A stretch of DNA of 64,000 nucleotides from Fluviirhizobium alvei. GTDB taxonomy: Bacteria; Pseudomonadota; Alphaproteobacteria; Rhizobiales; Rhizobiaceae. Made by a program: the position numbers and the translations under genes. The stretch is from assembly GCF_030551875.1 (NCBI RefSeq), contig NZ_JAUOZU010000013.1, positions 124,001 to 188,000 on the forward strand, written 5' to 3'. The notes beneath the pieces were generated by a model. It saw nothing but the letters and a program-made list of their open reading frames with translations, was not told where the DNA came from and made no database searches. Below are positions 33,144 through 44,264 of this stretch, piece by piece (position 1 is the stretch's first letter; every line of letters begins with the position of its first letter).

Positions 33144-34367
33144 TCAACGCGCCGATTTCAGCGCGACGACATTGTGGAGGTTTTCATCGGCGGTGGAGAA
33201 GAAGCGCTTGATGTTGCGCGCCGCCTGACGGATGCGATGTTCGTTCTCGACGAGTGCGATACGGACATAATCGTCGCCATGTTCCCCGAACCCGATGCCC
33301 GGTGCGACGGCAACGTCGGCCTTTTCGATCAGGAGCTTGGAGAATTCGAGACTGCCGAGATGACGGAACTTTTCCGGCACCGGAACCCAGGCGAACATCG
33401 AGGCCTTCGGCGCCGGAATGTCCCAGCCGGAACGGCCGAAACTGTCGACCAGCACGTCGCGGCGACGCTTGTAGACCTGACGCACCTCATCGATATGCTT
33501 GTCCGCATCCGGATCATTGAGCGCAGCACTCGCGGCCACCTGAATGGGCGTGAAGGCACCATAATCGAGATAGGATTTCACACGCGTCAGCGCCGAAATC
33601 AGCCGGTCGTTGCCGACGGCAAAACCCATGCGCCAGCCGGCCATGGAAAATGTCTTCGACATCGAGGTGAATTCGACGGCAACATCGATGGCGCCCGGAA
33701 CCTGCAGGACCGACGGCGGCGGATTGCCGTCGAAATAGATTTCGGAATAAGCAAGGTCCGACAGCACGAAGATGCCATGCTTCTTGGCGAAGGCGACCAC
33801 ATCCTTGTAGAAATCGAGCTCGACCACGGAAGCAGTCGGGTTCGACGGATAGCAGAGGATCATCGCGATCGGCTTCGGAATCGAATGGACGACGGCGCGT
33901 TCCAGCGCCCGGAAGAATTCCGCATCCGGTTCGATCGGGATCGAGCGAATGACGCCGCCGACCATCAGGAAGCCGAAAGCATGGATCGGATAGGACGGGT
34001 TCGGGCACAGAACCACATCGCCCGGCGCGGTAATGGCCTGCGCCATATTGGCGAAGCCTTCCTTCGAACCGAGCGTCGCAACGATTTGCGTATCGGGATT
34101 GAGCTTCACGCCGAAACGGCGTTCATAATAGGCAGCCTGGGCACGACGCAGGCCCGGAATGCCCTTCGAGCTCGAATAACCATGCGTATCCGGCCGCTGC
34201 ACGGATTCGATCAGCTTGTCGACGATGAACTTGTTGGTCGGCAGATCGGGATTGCCCATGCCGAGATCCACGATGTCGGCGCCACCGGCTCGCGCGGCCG
34301 CCTTCAGACGGTTGACCTGCTCGAACACATAAGGCGGAAGGCGCCGGACCTTGTGAAACTCTTCCAT
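33144..34367 (-). CDS. PLP-dependent class I/II aminotransferase, AlaC-like
   Basis: A 407-aa fold-type I aminotransferase. The PLP-lysine motif SMSKTFSMAGWRMG is near 233-246, preceded by CYPSNPTASV (about 175). It resembles the LL-DAP/alanine aminotransferase (AlaC) group that precedes hom in many rhizobia. The likely reaction is transamination of alanine, glutamate or a related amino acid. It is 27 bp upstream of hom and probably cotranscribed. Confidence 0.85.
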   Translation of the reverse strand: MEEFHKVRRLPPYVFEQVNRLKAAARAGGADIVDLGMGNPDLPTNKFIVDKLIESVQRPDTHGYSSSKGIPGLRRAQAAYYERRFGVKLNPDTQIVATLGSKEGFANMAQAITAPGDVVLCPNPSYPIHAFGFLMVGGVIRSIPIEPDAEFFRALERAVVHSIPKPIAMILCYPSNPTASVVELDFYKDVVAFAKKHGIFVLSDLAYSEIYFDGNPPPSVLQVPGAIDVAVEFTSMSKTFSMAGWRMGFAVGNDRLISALTRVKSYLDYGAFTPIQVAASAALNDPDADKHIDEVRQVYKRRRDVLVDSFGRSGWDIPAPKASMFAWVPVPEKFRHLGSLEFSKLLIEKADVAVAPGIGFGEHGDDYVRIALVENEHRIRQAARNIKRFFSTADENLHNVVALKSAR

Positions 34368-34502
34368 GGGAACCTCGTGGCTTCAAAGCGGCACAAACCT
34401 GCCGCAAATCACGCTTTGCTTCCAAAAGTCGAGAAAGGCAAGCGCAAATTGGCGTCCGGACGATCGAAGCGCCGAAACAGAGGACGTTGGCGCCCATCGT
34501 GC

Positions 34503-34808
34503 CTATTCGGCGTTGCTTCCCGCCAGTGCCTGCATCTCGCGAACGCGACGCCAGTATTCGGCTTCAGAAATCGTCCCATCGCGGCGGCCCTGCGCCAGGG
34601 CAGAGAGATCCTTGGACATTTTTGCCGCTTCTGCATCGCTCATTTGCGGCATCGCTGTTGTCAGCGGCTTGGAAAATTCCGAATGGTTGGCTCCAGCCAC
34701 CGGATTGAGCGCATCATTCGCATTCCCGCTCGAATTGCACGAGGAAAGCAAGCCAGACAGACCTCCGGCGAGGAGAAGGAGGAAAGCGATTCTGATCACG
34801 ACTGTCAT
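34503..34808 (-). CDS. Small putative lipoprotein (101 aa)
   Basis: From ATG 34808 the protein has a signal peptide (MTVVIRIAFLLLLAGGLSGL) with lipobox LLSSC near residue 24. The mature part is helical, with QMSDAEAAKMSKDLSALAQG and EAEYWRRVREMQALA. No domain is recognised. It is divergent from phaC. Confidence 0.65.
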   Translation of the reverse strand: MTVVIRIAFLLLLAGGLSGLLSSCNSSGNANDALNPVAGANHSEFSKPLTTAMPQMSDAEAAKMSKDLSALAQGRRDGTISEAEYWRRVREMQALAGSNAE

Positions 34809-34947
34809 ATCCGGCCCTGCGCATGCGCTCTGGAGGTAAATCTCCGAACCGGACCCTACCATTTATCGATATGACAAAGCTAGAATTGCAGACAGGTTTC
34901 GTGCAAACTAAATGTATAAAGACAATAAGAATTCTGGGAGCGAGGAC

Positions 34948-36789
34948 ATGAGCAATACGAAGGCCGAAGCCGGAGGGGCAGCACCGCCACCGCAATTCGA
35001 TCCGAAAATGATCGAACCGTTTCTGGTGAAGAATCCGGAGGCTCTGTCCGTCAATATCGCCCGATCGCTTGAAAATCTCGGCAAGGCGGCCTCGGAATGG
35101 TTGCAACCGCGTGAAAGCGGCGAAAAGGTCGATATCGTCATCGAGCCCGTGACAGATATCGTCAAGACGCTCTCGAGCGTGGTCGAATACTGGATCAAGG
35201 ATCCCCAGCGCACGCTCGAAGCGCAGACCTACCTCATGTCCGCCTATTTCAACATCTGGATGCAGACGCTTGCTGCCACAGCGGGGCAGTCGGAGAAGGC
35301 GGCCGTTGCTGTTCGCGACGACAAGCGCTTCAGCGATCCCGACTGGAAGGCGACACCCTTCTTCGATTTTCTCCGTCAGGTCTATACGGTCACGGCTGAC
35401 TGGGTCGAAACCCTGACCGCCAAGGCCGAAGGCCTTGATGACCACACCCGCCACAAGGCGCAGTTCTATGTCCGGCAGCTGACCTCGGCCCTTTCACCGG
35501 CCAATTTTGTGCTGACGAACCCGGTTCTCTACAAGGAGACTGTGGCCCAGAACGGCGCCAACCTTGTCGAAGGTATGAAAAAGCTCGCCGAAGACATCAA
35601 AGCCGGAAAGGGCGACCTCCGCATCCGGCAGACCGATGCGAGCAAGTTCAAGGTCGGCGAGAACATGGCCGTGACGCCGGGCAAGGTGATCGCGGAAAAC
35701 GAGATCTGCCAGATCATCCAGTATGAGGCGGCCACCGAGGAGGTGCTGAAGCGCCCTCTCCTCATCTGCCCGCCCTGGATCAACAAGTTCTATGTGCTCG
35801 ATCTCAATCCGCAAAAGAGCTTCATCAAATGGTGCGTCGAACAGGGCCATACCGTGTTCGTGATTTCCTGGGTCAATCCGGATGAGCGCCATGCGGAGAA
35901 GGACTGGGTTGATTATTCGCGCGACGGCATCAATTTCGCCCTCGACACGATCACCAAGGCCACCGGCGAAGAGAAGGTCAACGCGATCGGTTACTGCGTC
36001 GGCGGCACGCTTCTGGCCGCAACCCTTGCCCTGCATGCACGCGAGGGCGACAAACGCATAAAGACCGCCACCCTGTTCACGACCCAGGTGGATTTCACCC
36101 ATGCCGGCGATCTGAAGGTGTTTGCCGACGAAGCCCAGTTGCAGAACATCGAAAAGATGATGGAGGCGGACGGCTATCTCGACGGATCGAAGATGGCGCT
36201 CGCCTTCAACATGCTGCGGGCTTCGGAACTGATCTGGCCCTATTTCGTCAACAACTACCTGAAGGGCCAGGATCCGATGCCCTTCGACCTTCTCTACTGG
36301 AATTCGGACAGCACCCGAATGCCGAAGGCCAATCATTCCTATTATCTGCGCAACTGCTATCTCGACAATACATTGGCGCAGGGCCGCATGGAGCTCGCCG
36401 GCCAGACATTGTCGCTCCATGACATCAAGATCCCGATCTACAATCTCGCGGCCCGAGAGGACCATATCGCTCCGGCGAAATCGGTCTATATCGGCTCGAA
36501 ACTGTTCGGCGGCGAAGTCACCTATGTCATGTCCGGTTCTGGTCATATTGCGGGTGTCGTCAACCCGCCGGACAAGGTGAAATACCAATACTGGACCGAT
36601 CCGTCGCTCGATGGCGAATTCGAAGACTGGACCAAACGTGCCAAGGAAACGCCGGGGTCCTGGTGGCCGCACTGGCATGGCTGGATCCTTGAACATCATT
36701 CCAAGACGGTTCCGGCACGGCGCCCGGGTGGCGATCAGCTCAATCCGATCGAGGAAGCGCCGGGTTCCTATGTGCGCGTGCGGGTCTAG
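34948..36789 (+). CDS. phaC: Class I poly(3-hydroxyalkanoate) synthase
   Basis: A 613-aa alpha/beta-hydrolase-type polymerase that makes PHA granules from 3-hydroxyacyl-CoA. The lipase-like box GYCVGGT has nucleophile Cys350. The PhaC N-terminal domain (about 90-260) and the C-terminal His region (GSGHIAGVVNPP near 532-543) are present. ATG 34948 follows GAGCGAGGAC. An in-frame ATG at 34912 would add 12 residues. Class I size is about 600. Confidence 0.95.
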   Translation: MSNTKAEAGGAAPPPQFDPKMIEPFLVKNPEALSVNIARSLENLGKAASEWLQPRESGEKVDIVIEPVTDIVKTLSSVVEYWIKDPQRTLEAQTYLMSAYFNIWMQTLAATAGQSEKAAVAVRDDKRFSDPDWKATPFFDFLRQVYTVTADWVETLTAKAEGLDDHTRHKAQFYVRQLTSALSPANFVLTNPVLYKETVAQNGANLVEGMKKLAEDIKAGKGDLRIRQTDASKFKVGENMAVTPGKVIAENEICQIIQYEAATEEVLKRPLLICPPWINKFYVLDLNPQKSFIKWCVEQGHTVFVISWVNPDERHAEKDWVDYSRDGINFALDTITKATGEEKVNAIGYCVGGTLLAATLALHAREGDKRIKTATLFTTQVDFTHAGDLKVFADEAQLQNIEKMMEADGYLDGSKMALAFNMLRASELIWPYFVNNYLKGQDPMPFDLLYWNSDSTRMPKANHSYYLRNCYLDNTLAQGRMELAGQTLSLHDIKIPIYNLAAREDHIAPAKSVYIGSKLFGGEVTYVMSGSGHIAGVVNPPDKVKYQYWTDPSLDGEFEDWTKRAKETPGSWWPHWHGWILEHHSKTVPARRPGGDQLNPIEEAPGSYVRVRV

Positions 36790-36868
36790 CCCCGTCAAAG
36801 AGCTTGATTGCACGGGATGAACCCGGCATACAGGTTCGAATGGAGAATATTGCCGGGAATTGCGTGAA

Positions 36869-37696
36869 ATGGTCACCTATATCGATGCGATGACAGCGCC
36901 GATGAAAAACACCGGAGCGATCCGGATCTACGGCGCTGACGCGTTCGAAGGCATGCGCAAGGCATGCCAGCTGACAGCGCGCTGCCTCGATGCGATCTGG
37001 CCGCTGGTCAAGCCGGGCGTCACAACCGATGCGATCGACAAGTTCGTTCTCGAATTCGGCCTTGACCACGGAGCCCTGCCGGCGACGCTGAATTATCGCG
37101 GCTACCGCAAGGCCTCCTGCACCTCGATCAACCATGTTGTCTGCCACGGCATTCCGGACGACAAGCCGCTGCGCGAAGGCGATATCGTCAATGTCGACGT
37201 AACCTTCATCGTCGACGGCTGGCACGGTGATTCTAGCCGCATGTATCCGGTCGGCGAAGTGAAGCGCGCGGCCGAACGGCTGATGGAAGTGACCTACCGA
37301 TCGCTGATGCTCGGCATCCAGGCGGTCAAGCCCGGCGCCCGCACCGGTGCCATCGGCCATGCGATCCAGACCTATGCCGAAGCGGAACGCTGTTCGGTGG
37401 TGCGTGATTTCTGCGGCCATGGCCTTGGCCAACTTTTCCACGACGCTCCGAACATCCTTCATTACGGCCAACCGAATGACGGGCCGGAACTGCGCGAAGG
37501 CATGATCTTCACCATCGAACCGATGATCAATCTCGGTCGGCCGCATGTCAAAGTGCTTTCGGATGGCTGGACGGCTGTGACGCGGGATCGTTCGCTGTCG
37601 GCACAATATGAACATGCCATCGGCGTCACCGCGACCGGTTGCGAAATCTTCACGCTTTCACCCGGCGGTCTCGATACGCCGGGCCTGACCATGTGA
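36869..37696 (+). CDS. map: Methionine aminopeptidase, type I
   Basis: A 275-aa dinuclear metalloprotease removing N-terminal Met. It has HGIPDDKPLREGDIVNVDVT near 93-112, the HGDSSRMY metal site, FCGHGLGQLFHDAP near 178-191 and FTIEPMINLG near 212-221. Start ATG 36869 follows GGGAATTGCGTGAA. It is followed by radC 6 bp later. Confidence 0.94.
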   Translation: MVTYIDAMTAPMKNTGAIRIYGADAFEGMRKACQLTARCLDAIWPLVKPGVTTDAIDKFVLEFGLDHGALPATLNYRGYRKASCTSINHVVCHGIPDDKPLREGDIVNVDVTFIVDGWHGDSSRMYPVGEVKRAAERLMEVTYRSLMLGIQAVKPGARTGAIGHAIQTYAEAERCSVVRDFCGHGLGQLFHDAPNILHYGQPNDGPELREGMIFTIEPMINLGRPHVKVLSDGWTAVTRDRSLSAQYEHAIGVTATGCEIFTLSPGGLDTPGLTM

Positions 37697-37702
37697 GGCA
37701 TC

Positions 37703-38533
37703 ATGGCAACGACGCCCGAAAGCCGGAACGATCCGATCGAACAGGCTGAAGACGGGCAGAACGAAGCCATCGACGAACGCGGTTTTTTCTTCGAGCCTGT
37801 GACAGGTCGTTCCGGCCTGAAAAAAGCCAAGCCGGTCAAGGACGGTCAGTCGCAACAGCCTGCCGAACATTATCACGGCCACCGTGAGCGCCTGCGCTCA
37901 CGCTTCCGCGAACAGGGCGATGGCAGTCTGGCGGATTATGAATTGCTGGAACTGATGCTGTTTCGGCTGATTCCCCGCCGCGACACCAAGCCGGTCGCCA
38001 AGGCCCTCCTCGATCGGTTCGGAACCCTGGCCGGGGTTTTCGGGGCACCACATCACCTGCTTTGCGAGATCAAGGGTGTCGGCGAAGCCGTCGCCACCGA
38101 TCTCAAGCTGGTCGCGGCCATCGGCCACCGCACGCTGAAGAGTGAGATCCGGGGCAAGACGGTGCTCGGCTCCTGGTCTTCGGTGATCGAATATTGCCAT
38201 GCCGCCATGGCGCATGAAACGACCGAGCAGTTCCGCATTCTCTTTCTCGACAAACGCAACCAGCTGATCGCCGATGAGGTACAGCAGCGCGGCACAGTGG
38301 ATCATACCCCGGTCTATCCGCGAGAGGTGGTCAAACGCGCGCTCGAACTCTCGGCGACCGCCATCATCCTTGTCCACAACCATCCGTCCGGCGATCCGAC
38401 GCCTTCGCGTGCCGATATCGACATGACGGCCCTCATCGTCTCCACCGCAAAGCCTCTGGGCATTACCGTTCATGATCACATCATCATCGGCAAGGATGGC
38501 CATGCCAGCCTCAAGGGCCTGCGGTTGATCTGA
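37703..38533 (+). CDS. radC: RadC family (JAMM) protein
   Basis: A 276-aa protein with an N-terminal helix-hairpin-helix ([17 protein letters not shown], about 117-133) and the JAMM metal motif [14 protein letters not shown] near 225-238. Historically called a DNA repair protein, its biochemical role is not settled. A disordered N-terminal 50 residues is usual in rhizobia. It is cotranscribed with map. Confidence 0.92.
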   Translation: MATTPESRNDPIEQAEDGQNEAIDERGFFFEPVTGRSGLKKAKPVKDGQSQQPAEHYHGHRERLRSRFREQGDGSLADYELLELMLFRLIPRRDTKPVAKALLDRFGTLAGVFGAPHHLLCEIKGVGEAVATDLKLVAAIGHRTLKSEIRGKTVLGSWSSVIEYCHAAMAHETTEQFRILFLDKRNQLIADEVQQRGTVDHTPVYPREVVKRALELSATAIILVHNHPSGDPTPSRADIDMTALIVSTAKPLGITVHDHIIIGKDGHASLKGLRLI

Positions 38534-38649
38534 CCGAGATGCCGCTGGCGACTATGATCGCGCAGCAACGTGCTAACCTGCATCTTGAAACATCCCTGCC
38601 GACTTGCCACATCCCGCGTCCCACGCATGATCTCCCCGAAAGGCAATCC

Positions 38650-39789
38650 ATGTCTGCTTTGTTTTCTCCCTTTACCTTACGTAAGCTAACGTTACGGAAC
38701 AGAACGGTCGTCTCGCCGATGTGCCAATATTCGGCCAAGCATGGCCTGGCCAATGACTGGCATTTTGCCCATCTTTCGCGGTTCGGTCTTGGCGGCTTCG
38801 GTGCCGTTGTCGTCGAAGCGACGGCAGTCGTTCCGGAGGGCCGCATCACTTATGCCGATCTCGGCCTGTGGTCGGATGAACAGATTGCGCCGCTGGCCCG
38901 TATTGTGGATTTTCTTCATACCCAGTCGACTGCCGCGGCAATCCAGATCGGACATGCCGGTCGAAAGGCTGCAACACCGCTCTGGTGGCGCGGCGGCTTC
39001 ACGGAAACCGAAGCGGAAAAGCCTGAGGTCGGCTTTGAAGATTGGCAACCGGTGGCACCGAGCGCAATCCCGCATGCATCGTCACCGGATTACAAGATCC
39101 CGCGCGAACTGACAGTCGATGAGATCGCTTCACTTCGGCAGGCCTTCGTCGACGCCGCACGCCGGGCCGATCGCGCCGGCTTCGATATCGTTGAAATCCA
39201 CGGCGCCCATGGTTACCTGATCAACGAATTCCTGTCCCCGATCGCCAACAAGCGCACCGATGCCTATGGTGGGTCGGACGAAAACCGCATGCGCTTCCTG
39301 CTCGAAATCGCCGAATCCGTGCGCGCGGCCTGGCCGGAAGACAAGCCGCTCTTCGTCCGGCTTTCGGCCTCCGACAATCATCAGGACGGCAATGGTGTCG
39401 ATTTTTCCATCCGGCTGGCAGCCAAACTCAAGGCCCTGGGCGTGGACCTTGTCGATTGTTCATCCGGCGGTTTCGATGGTGCCCGCTTCGATCCGGCCCC
39501 CAACTATCAGGTTCCCCTTGCTGCTGCCCTCCGTGAAGGCGCTAGCATTCCCACCATGGCAGTCGGCCTGATTACGGATCCGAACGATGCCGAAGACATC
39601 ATCGCCTCAGGCAAGGCGGATCTGGTCGCGCTCGGTCGCGGCGCCCTCGACGAACCGAACTGGCCCCTGCATGCCCGCCTGTCGCTCGAACCGTCCCGAA
39701 CGGCTTACGGCGATTGGCCGAAGCAGGCAGGCTTTGCCGTCAGCGCCATGGACCGCTCGCTCAAGCAGCGCGGTTTTTCCAGTCGTTGA
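38650..39789 (+). CDS. NADH:flavin oxidoreductase (old yellow enzyme, YqjM-like)
   Basis: A 379-aa TIM barrel, FMN-dependent ene-reductase. The N-terminus has LRNRTVVSPMCQYSAKHGLA (about 15-34), typical of the thermophilic-like/YqjM subgroup with its active-site Cys. GHAGRKAA is near 104 and HGAHGYLINEFLSP near 181-194. It reduces activated double bonds with NADPH. ATG 38650 follows GAAAGGCAATCC. Confidence 0.92.
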   Translation: MSALFSPFTLRKLTLRNRTVVSPMCQYSAKHGLANDWHFAHLSRFGLGGFGAVVVEATAVVPEGRITYADLGLWSDEQIAPLARIVDFLHTQSTAAAIQIGHAGRKAATPLWWRGGFTETEAEKPEVGFEDWQPVAPSAIPHASSPDYKIPRELTVDEIASLRQAFVDAARRADRAGFDIVEIHGAHGYLINEFLSPIANKRTDAYGGSDENRMRFLLEIAESVRAAWPEDKPLFVRLSASDNHQDGNGVDFSIRLAAKLKALGVDLVDCSSGGFDGARFDPAPNYQVPLAAALREGASIPTMAVGLITDPNDAEDIIASGKADLVALGRGALDEPNWPLHARLSLEPSRTAYGDWPKQAGFAVSAMDRSLKQRGFSSR

Positions 39790-39878
39790 GCTCTCATGAA
39801 TCAGCTACTCAGTGAGCAACGATCACGGCAATGCGCCAGTCTGCTATGCCGTGACCAAGAGGAAGCTGGGAGTATGCA

Positions 39879-41054
39879 ATGAGCTACAAGGATATCGCTG
39901 CTGCGATCAATATAGATGAGGATTTCTCGGCTGCTGATAAAAAGGCAATTCTCGCCGTGATCAAGGAGGCCTATTCGGAATCCTCGATCGCCCGCGCGAT
40001 GTTTGATCATTGGGTCATCGATAAGGGACGCGACATCGATTTCATCTACAACAAAGGTGATTTCAGCGCCTGGAATGGCGAAGTCTATCTCGACATGCGC
40101 GAACTCGACAATGCGAGCTATATCGATCGCCATGGCAATGCCGTTCAGGATTTTCCCTTTACAGCCATTATCCACGAACTTGGCCATGCGCTAACCGCAC
40201 GCTTGGACGATTGGACGGCAGCCGAGCCCGCAGGCAGCAACCAGGCCTTCGTCAATCGGATCTACCGTCAGGCCGGCTATATCGAACAGCTCTCCTACAT
40301 GGGCTATGATGCCAGCGGCACCATCATCGAGCGAGGAATGGACTATACGAATGGCCAGCGTATCGACAATGCCTGGGTGCACAAATGGGCGGACTTACCG
40401 GAAGATCACGATACGACTGTCGATGTCGACGGCAGCAGATTCTGGAAACCCTATCGTGACCTTGTGATCGGAAGCAACAATGCGAATGTTTTGAAAACCG
40501 GCGCCGGCAATGATTTTCTCTACGGCTTGAAGGCGGATGACACCTTGGTCGGAGGCAACGGCAACGACTATCTCGTCGGCGGGAGGGGCTCCGACGAGCT
40601 TTTTGGCGGCGATGGCTATGACATCGCCAGTTACAAGATGGCCAGCGAAGGGATCGTCGCCAGACTGGACAAGCCGGCCGAAAACGGTGGTGAAGCCGCT
40701 GGCGATACATACAGGTCGATCGAAGGCTTGGTTGGGTCCGCTTTCGCAGACACATTGTTCGGCAACGCACGCAGCAACATTCTCCAGGGTGGAGACGGTA
40801 ACGACCAGTTCGTGAGCCGAAGCGGCAATGACAGGCTGGATGGCGGACATGGCTTCGACCGCGCCTTCTATGCCTATGGCTATTCGGCCTACGTTTTTGA
40901 TCAGGATGCCAACACCATCCGCTTGCTTGGTGGTGGGACTGATCATCTCGAGAATATAGAGCGAGCCTGGTTTGCTGATGGCAAACTCAACCTTTTGACC
41001 GGAGAATTCACGCCGGATGCCGGCCTTGCGTCCGGATGGGATATGCTTGTGTAA
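39879..41054 (+). CDS. RTX-type protein with HELGH metallopeptidase motif
   Basis: A 391-aa protein. The N-terminal half (about 1-190) contains IIHELGHALTA (about 97-107), an HExxH zinc motif without the third His spacing of serralysins. The C-terminal half has at least three RTX nonapeptide blocks (GAGNDFLYG, GGNGNDYLVGG, GGRGSDELFGGDGYD) and a later GGDGNDQF pair, all Ca2+ sites. There is no N-terminal signal, which fits type I secretion. The substrate is unknown. Confidence 0.75.
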   Translation: MSYKDIAAAINIDEDFSAADKKAILAVIKEAYSESSIARAMFDHWVIDKGRDIDFIYNKGDFSAWNGEVYLDMRELDNASYIDRHGNAVQDFPFTAIIHELGHALTARLDDWTAAEPAGSNQAFVNRIYRQAGYIEQLSYMGYDASGTIIERGMDYTNGQRIDNAWVHKWADLPEDHDTTVDVDGSRFWKPYRDLVIGSNNANVLKTGAGNDFLYGLKADDTLVGGNGNDYLVGGRGSDELFGGDGYDIASYKMASEGIVARLDKPAENGGEAAGDTYRSIEGLVGSAFADTLFGNARSNILQGGDGNDQFVSRSGNDRLDGGHGFDRAFYAYGYSAYVFDQDANTIRLLGGGTDHLENIERAWFADGKLNLLTGEFTPDAGLASGWDMLV

Positions 41055-41065
41055 CGCTGTTATTG

Positions 41066-41094
41066 CCGGCGGGTATCCTGATCTGCCGGCAAAT
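41066..41094 (+). terminator. Stem-loop after RTX gene
   Basis: TTGCCGGC/GCCGGCAA inverted repeat with a 14-base loop, 12 bp after the stop. The U-run is poor (AATTCTT), so termination is only possible. The rest of 41095-41293 shows no gene. Confidence 0.4.
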
Positions 41095-41293
41095 TCTTGC
41101 TCATCAAAAGTCTCTACGGTTTGCCAGGCTGCTCACAAGAATACAGACGCGGTCATGTCGTGACGAAAAATGCGGTCTTTACTCACGAAATCGAGTGATT
41201 TGTTCGAGATTTTCAGCGTCTTCGCATCAAGACTCTAACCACTTCTTCACCTGTTTTCGCTAGCAATGGGCTATTGGTGATGAGGGTAGTGCG

Positions 41294-42094
41294 TTGTTTG
41301 AATCGCTGCAGACGATCTCAAGGAAGGGCAAGATCAAACTTGCTGCCTGGACCATATTCGGCACGCTGGGCTGCATTGCGGTTTCAGTCACCTATAATGT
41401 CACCGCGTTCTGGGATCTTGGGCGGGCTGCGTTCATTCAGTCGATCATCAGCGCGATAGTATTGCCGATCATCATCGCCGGCCCGATGTTCTTCTATCTG
41501 ACCGTCAAGTTACGCGAAACGGCGATCCTGAACCACAAGCTCAAGGATTTCGCATCGATCGATGGCCTGACCGGCTGTCTTAACCGGGCGGCCTTCACCC
41601 ATCGTGTTCACACGTGGTTCCAGCGCGCCAACAGCCAGGGCGCCACAAGCCCCAGTGCCTTTCTGCTGATCGATGTCGACCATTTCAAGAAGGTCAACGA
41701 CACGCATGGCCACATCACCGGCGATGAAGCCTTGCAGCTGGTCGCAGGCATCATCCGTAGCACCGTGCGCAAGACGGATCTGGTCGGGCGCATGGGCGGC
41801 GAAGAATTCGCGATCTTCCTTCCCGACACCGACCGCGAGACGGCACCGAAAAAAGCCGAAGAAATCCGCCTGGCCATTCAGCGAACCGAACTGCAACCGA
41901 GTTATGGTAACAGCAAGTTGCGGCTGACCGTCAGCATCGGCTGTGTTACCTGTTCATCCGGCAGCCTTTTCGAAGATGTCTATCGCACCGCCGACAGCCT
42001 GCTCTACAAGGCGAAGACCGGTGGCCGCAATCAGGTTGTCACCTCGGAAGGCGAAAAGCTCAAGGTCGCCAACGACGACAGGCTTGCTGTATAA
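41294..42094 (+). CDS. GGDEF diguanylate cyclase, membrane-bound
   Basis: A 266-aa protein from TTG 41294. Two transmembrane helices (about 15-36 and 47-72) precede a short linker and a GGDEF domain (about 90-250) with the active site MGGEEF near 166-171. It should make c-di-GMP, consistent with the PilZ protein in the same window. There is no clear I-site RxxD just upstream of GGEEF (RKTD lies there, a possible match). A terminator follows directly. Confidence 0.9.
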   Translation: MFESLQTISRKGKIKLAAWTIFGTLGCIAVSVTYNVTAFWDLGRAAFIQSIISAIVLPIIIAGPMFFYLTVKLRETAILNHKLKDFASIDGLTGCLNRAAFTHRVHTWFQRANSQGATSPSAFLLIDVDHFKKVNDTHGHITGDEALQLVAGIIRSTVRKTDLVGRMGGEEFAIFLPDTDRETAPKKAEEIRLAIQRTELQPSYGNSKLRLTVSIGCVTCSSGSLFEDVYRTADSLLYKAKTGGRNQVVTSEGEKLKVANDDRLAV

Positions 42095-42118
42095 AAAACG
42101 CGGCCATGGCCGCGTTTT
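42095..42118. terminator. Bidirectional terminator palindrome
   Basis: A perfect 24-bp palindrome AAAACGCGGCCATGGCCGCGTTTT right after the diguanylate cyclase stop. Its T-run overlaps the left terminal repeat of the element at 42116-42470. Confidence 0.85.
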
Positions 42119-42470
42119 AGAGCGTAGATCGGCCTGATTGAATCATTCTGCGACAAGGAATTTTTGTTAGGATCAAGGACTTTGTCGAGAGCGTACCTAT
42201 AGGCACGGTCGACGACAAAGACCGTAGAGATTGACAAAAATTCATGTCGCCCATCGGGCGGCCGCTTCGCTCTTGCGAAGCGAAAGCACGCCCGACTTTC
42301 ATAATGCGCAGATTTACGTAAGCAAATCTGCGGTGGGTTGGCTGAAACTGGCTCTCCGCAACGTCGAGCGGCTTGGCTGTACGCGACGGCTACAGCTCGC
42401 GCCGCTCTCCTCGCGGAAAACCAGTTTGAGCCAACAGAATTGGTTCAATAAGGCCGATCTACGCTCTAAA
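42116..42470. mobile_element. 355-bp palindrome-rich MITE-like element
   Basis: The ends are a perfect 20-bp inverted repeat: TTTAGAGCGTAGATCGGCCT at 42116-42135 and its complement at 42451-42470. Inside are more inverted repeats: 42158-42167/42234-42243, 42255-42260/42289-42294 enclosing 42263-42270/42275-42282, 42307-42315/42324-42332, and a 23-bp imperfect pair 42337-42359/42413-42435 enclosing 42366-42372/42401-42407. It contains no gene I believe. Inserted between a terminator and the pyrG 3' end, it looks like a non-autonomous element able to fold strongly as RNA. Confidence 0.7.
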
Positions 42471-42494
42471 TGGTCATTCGATTTCCTGATGCGA

Positions 42495-44264
<1,770 letters not shown>

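Noticed and set aside
32319-34874. An 851-codon plus-strand frame opposite hom and the aminotransferase
   Set aside because: The hom and aminotransferase frames have clear motifs and the opposite frame has none. This is codon-bias mirroring.
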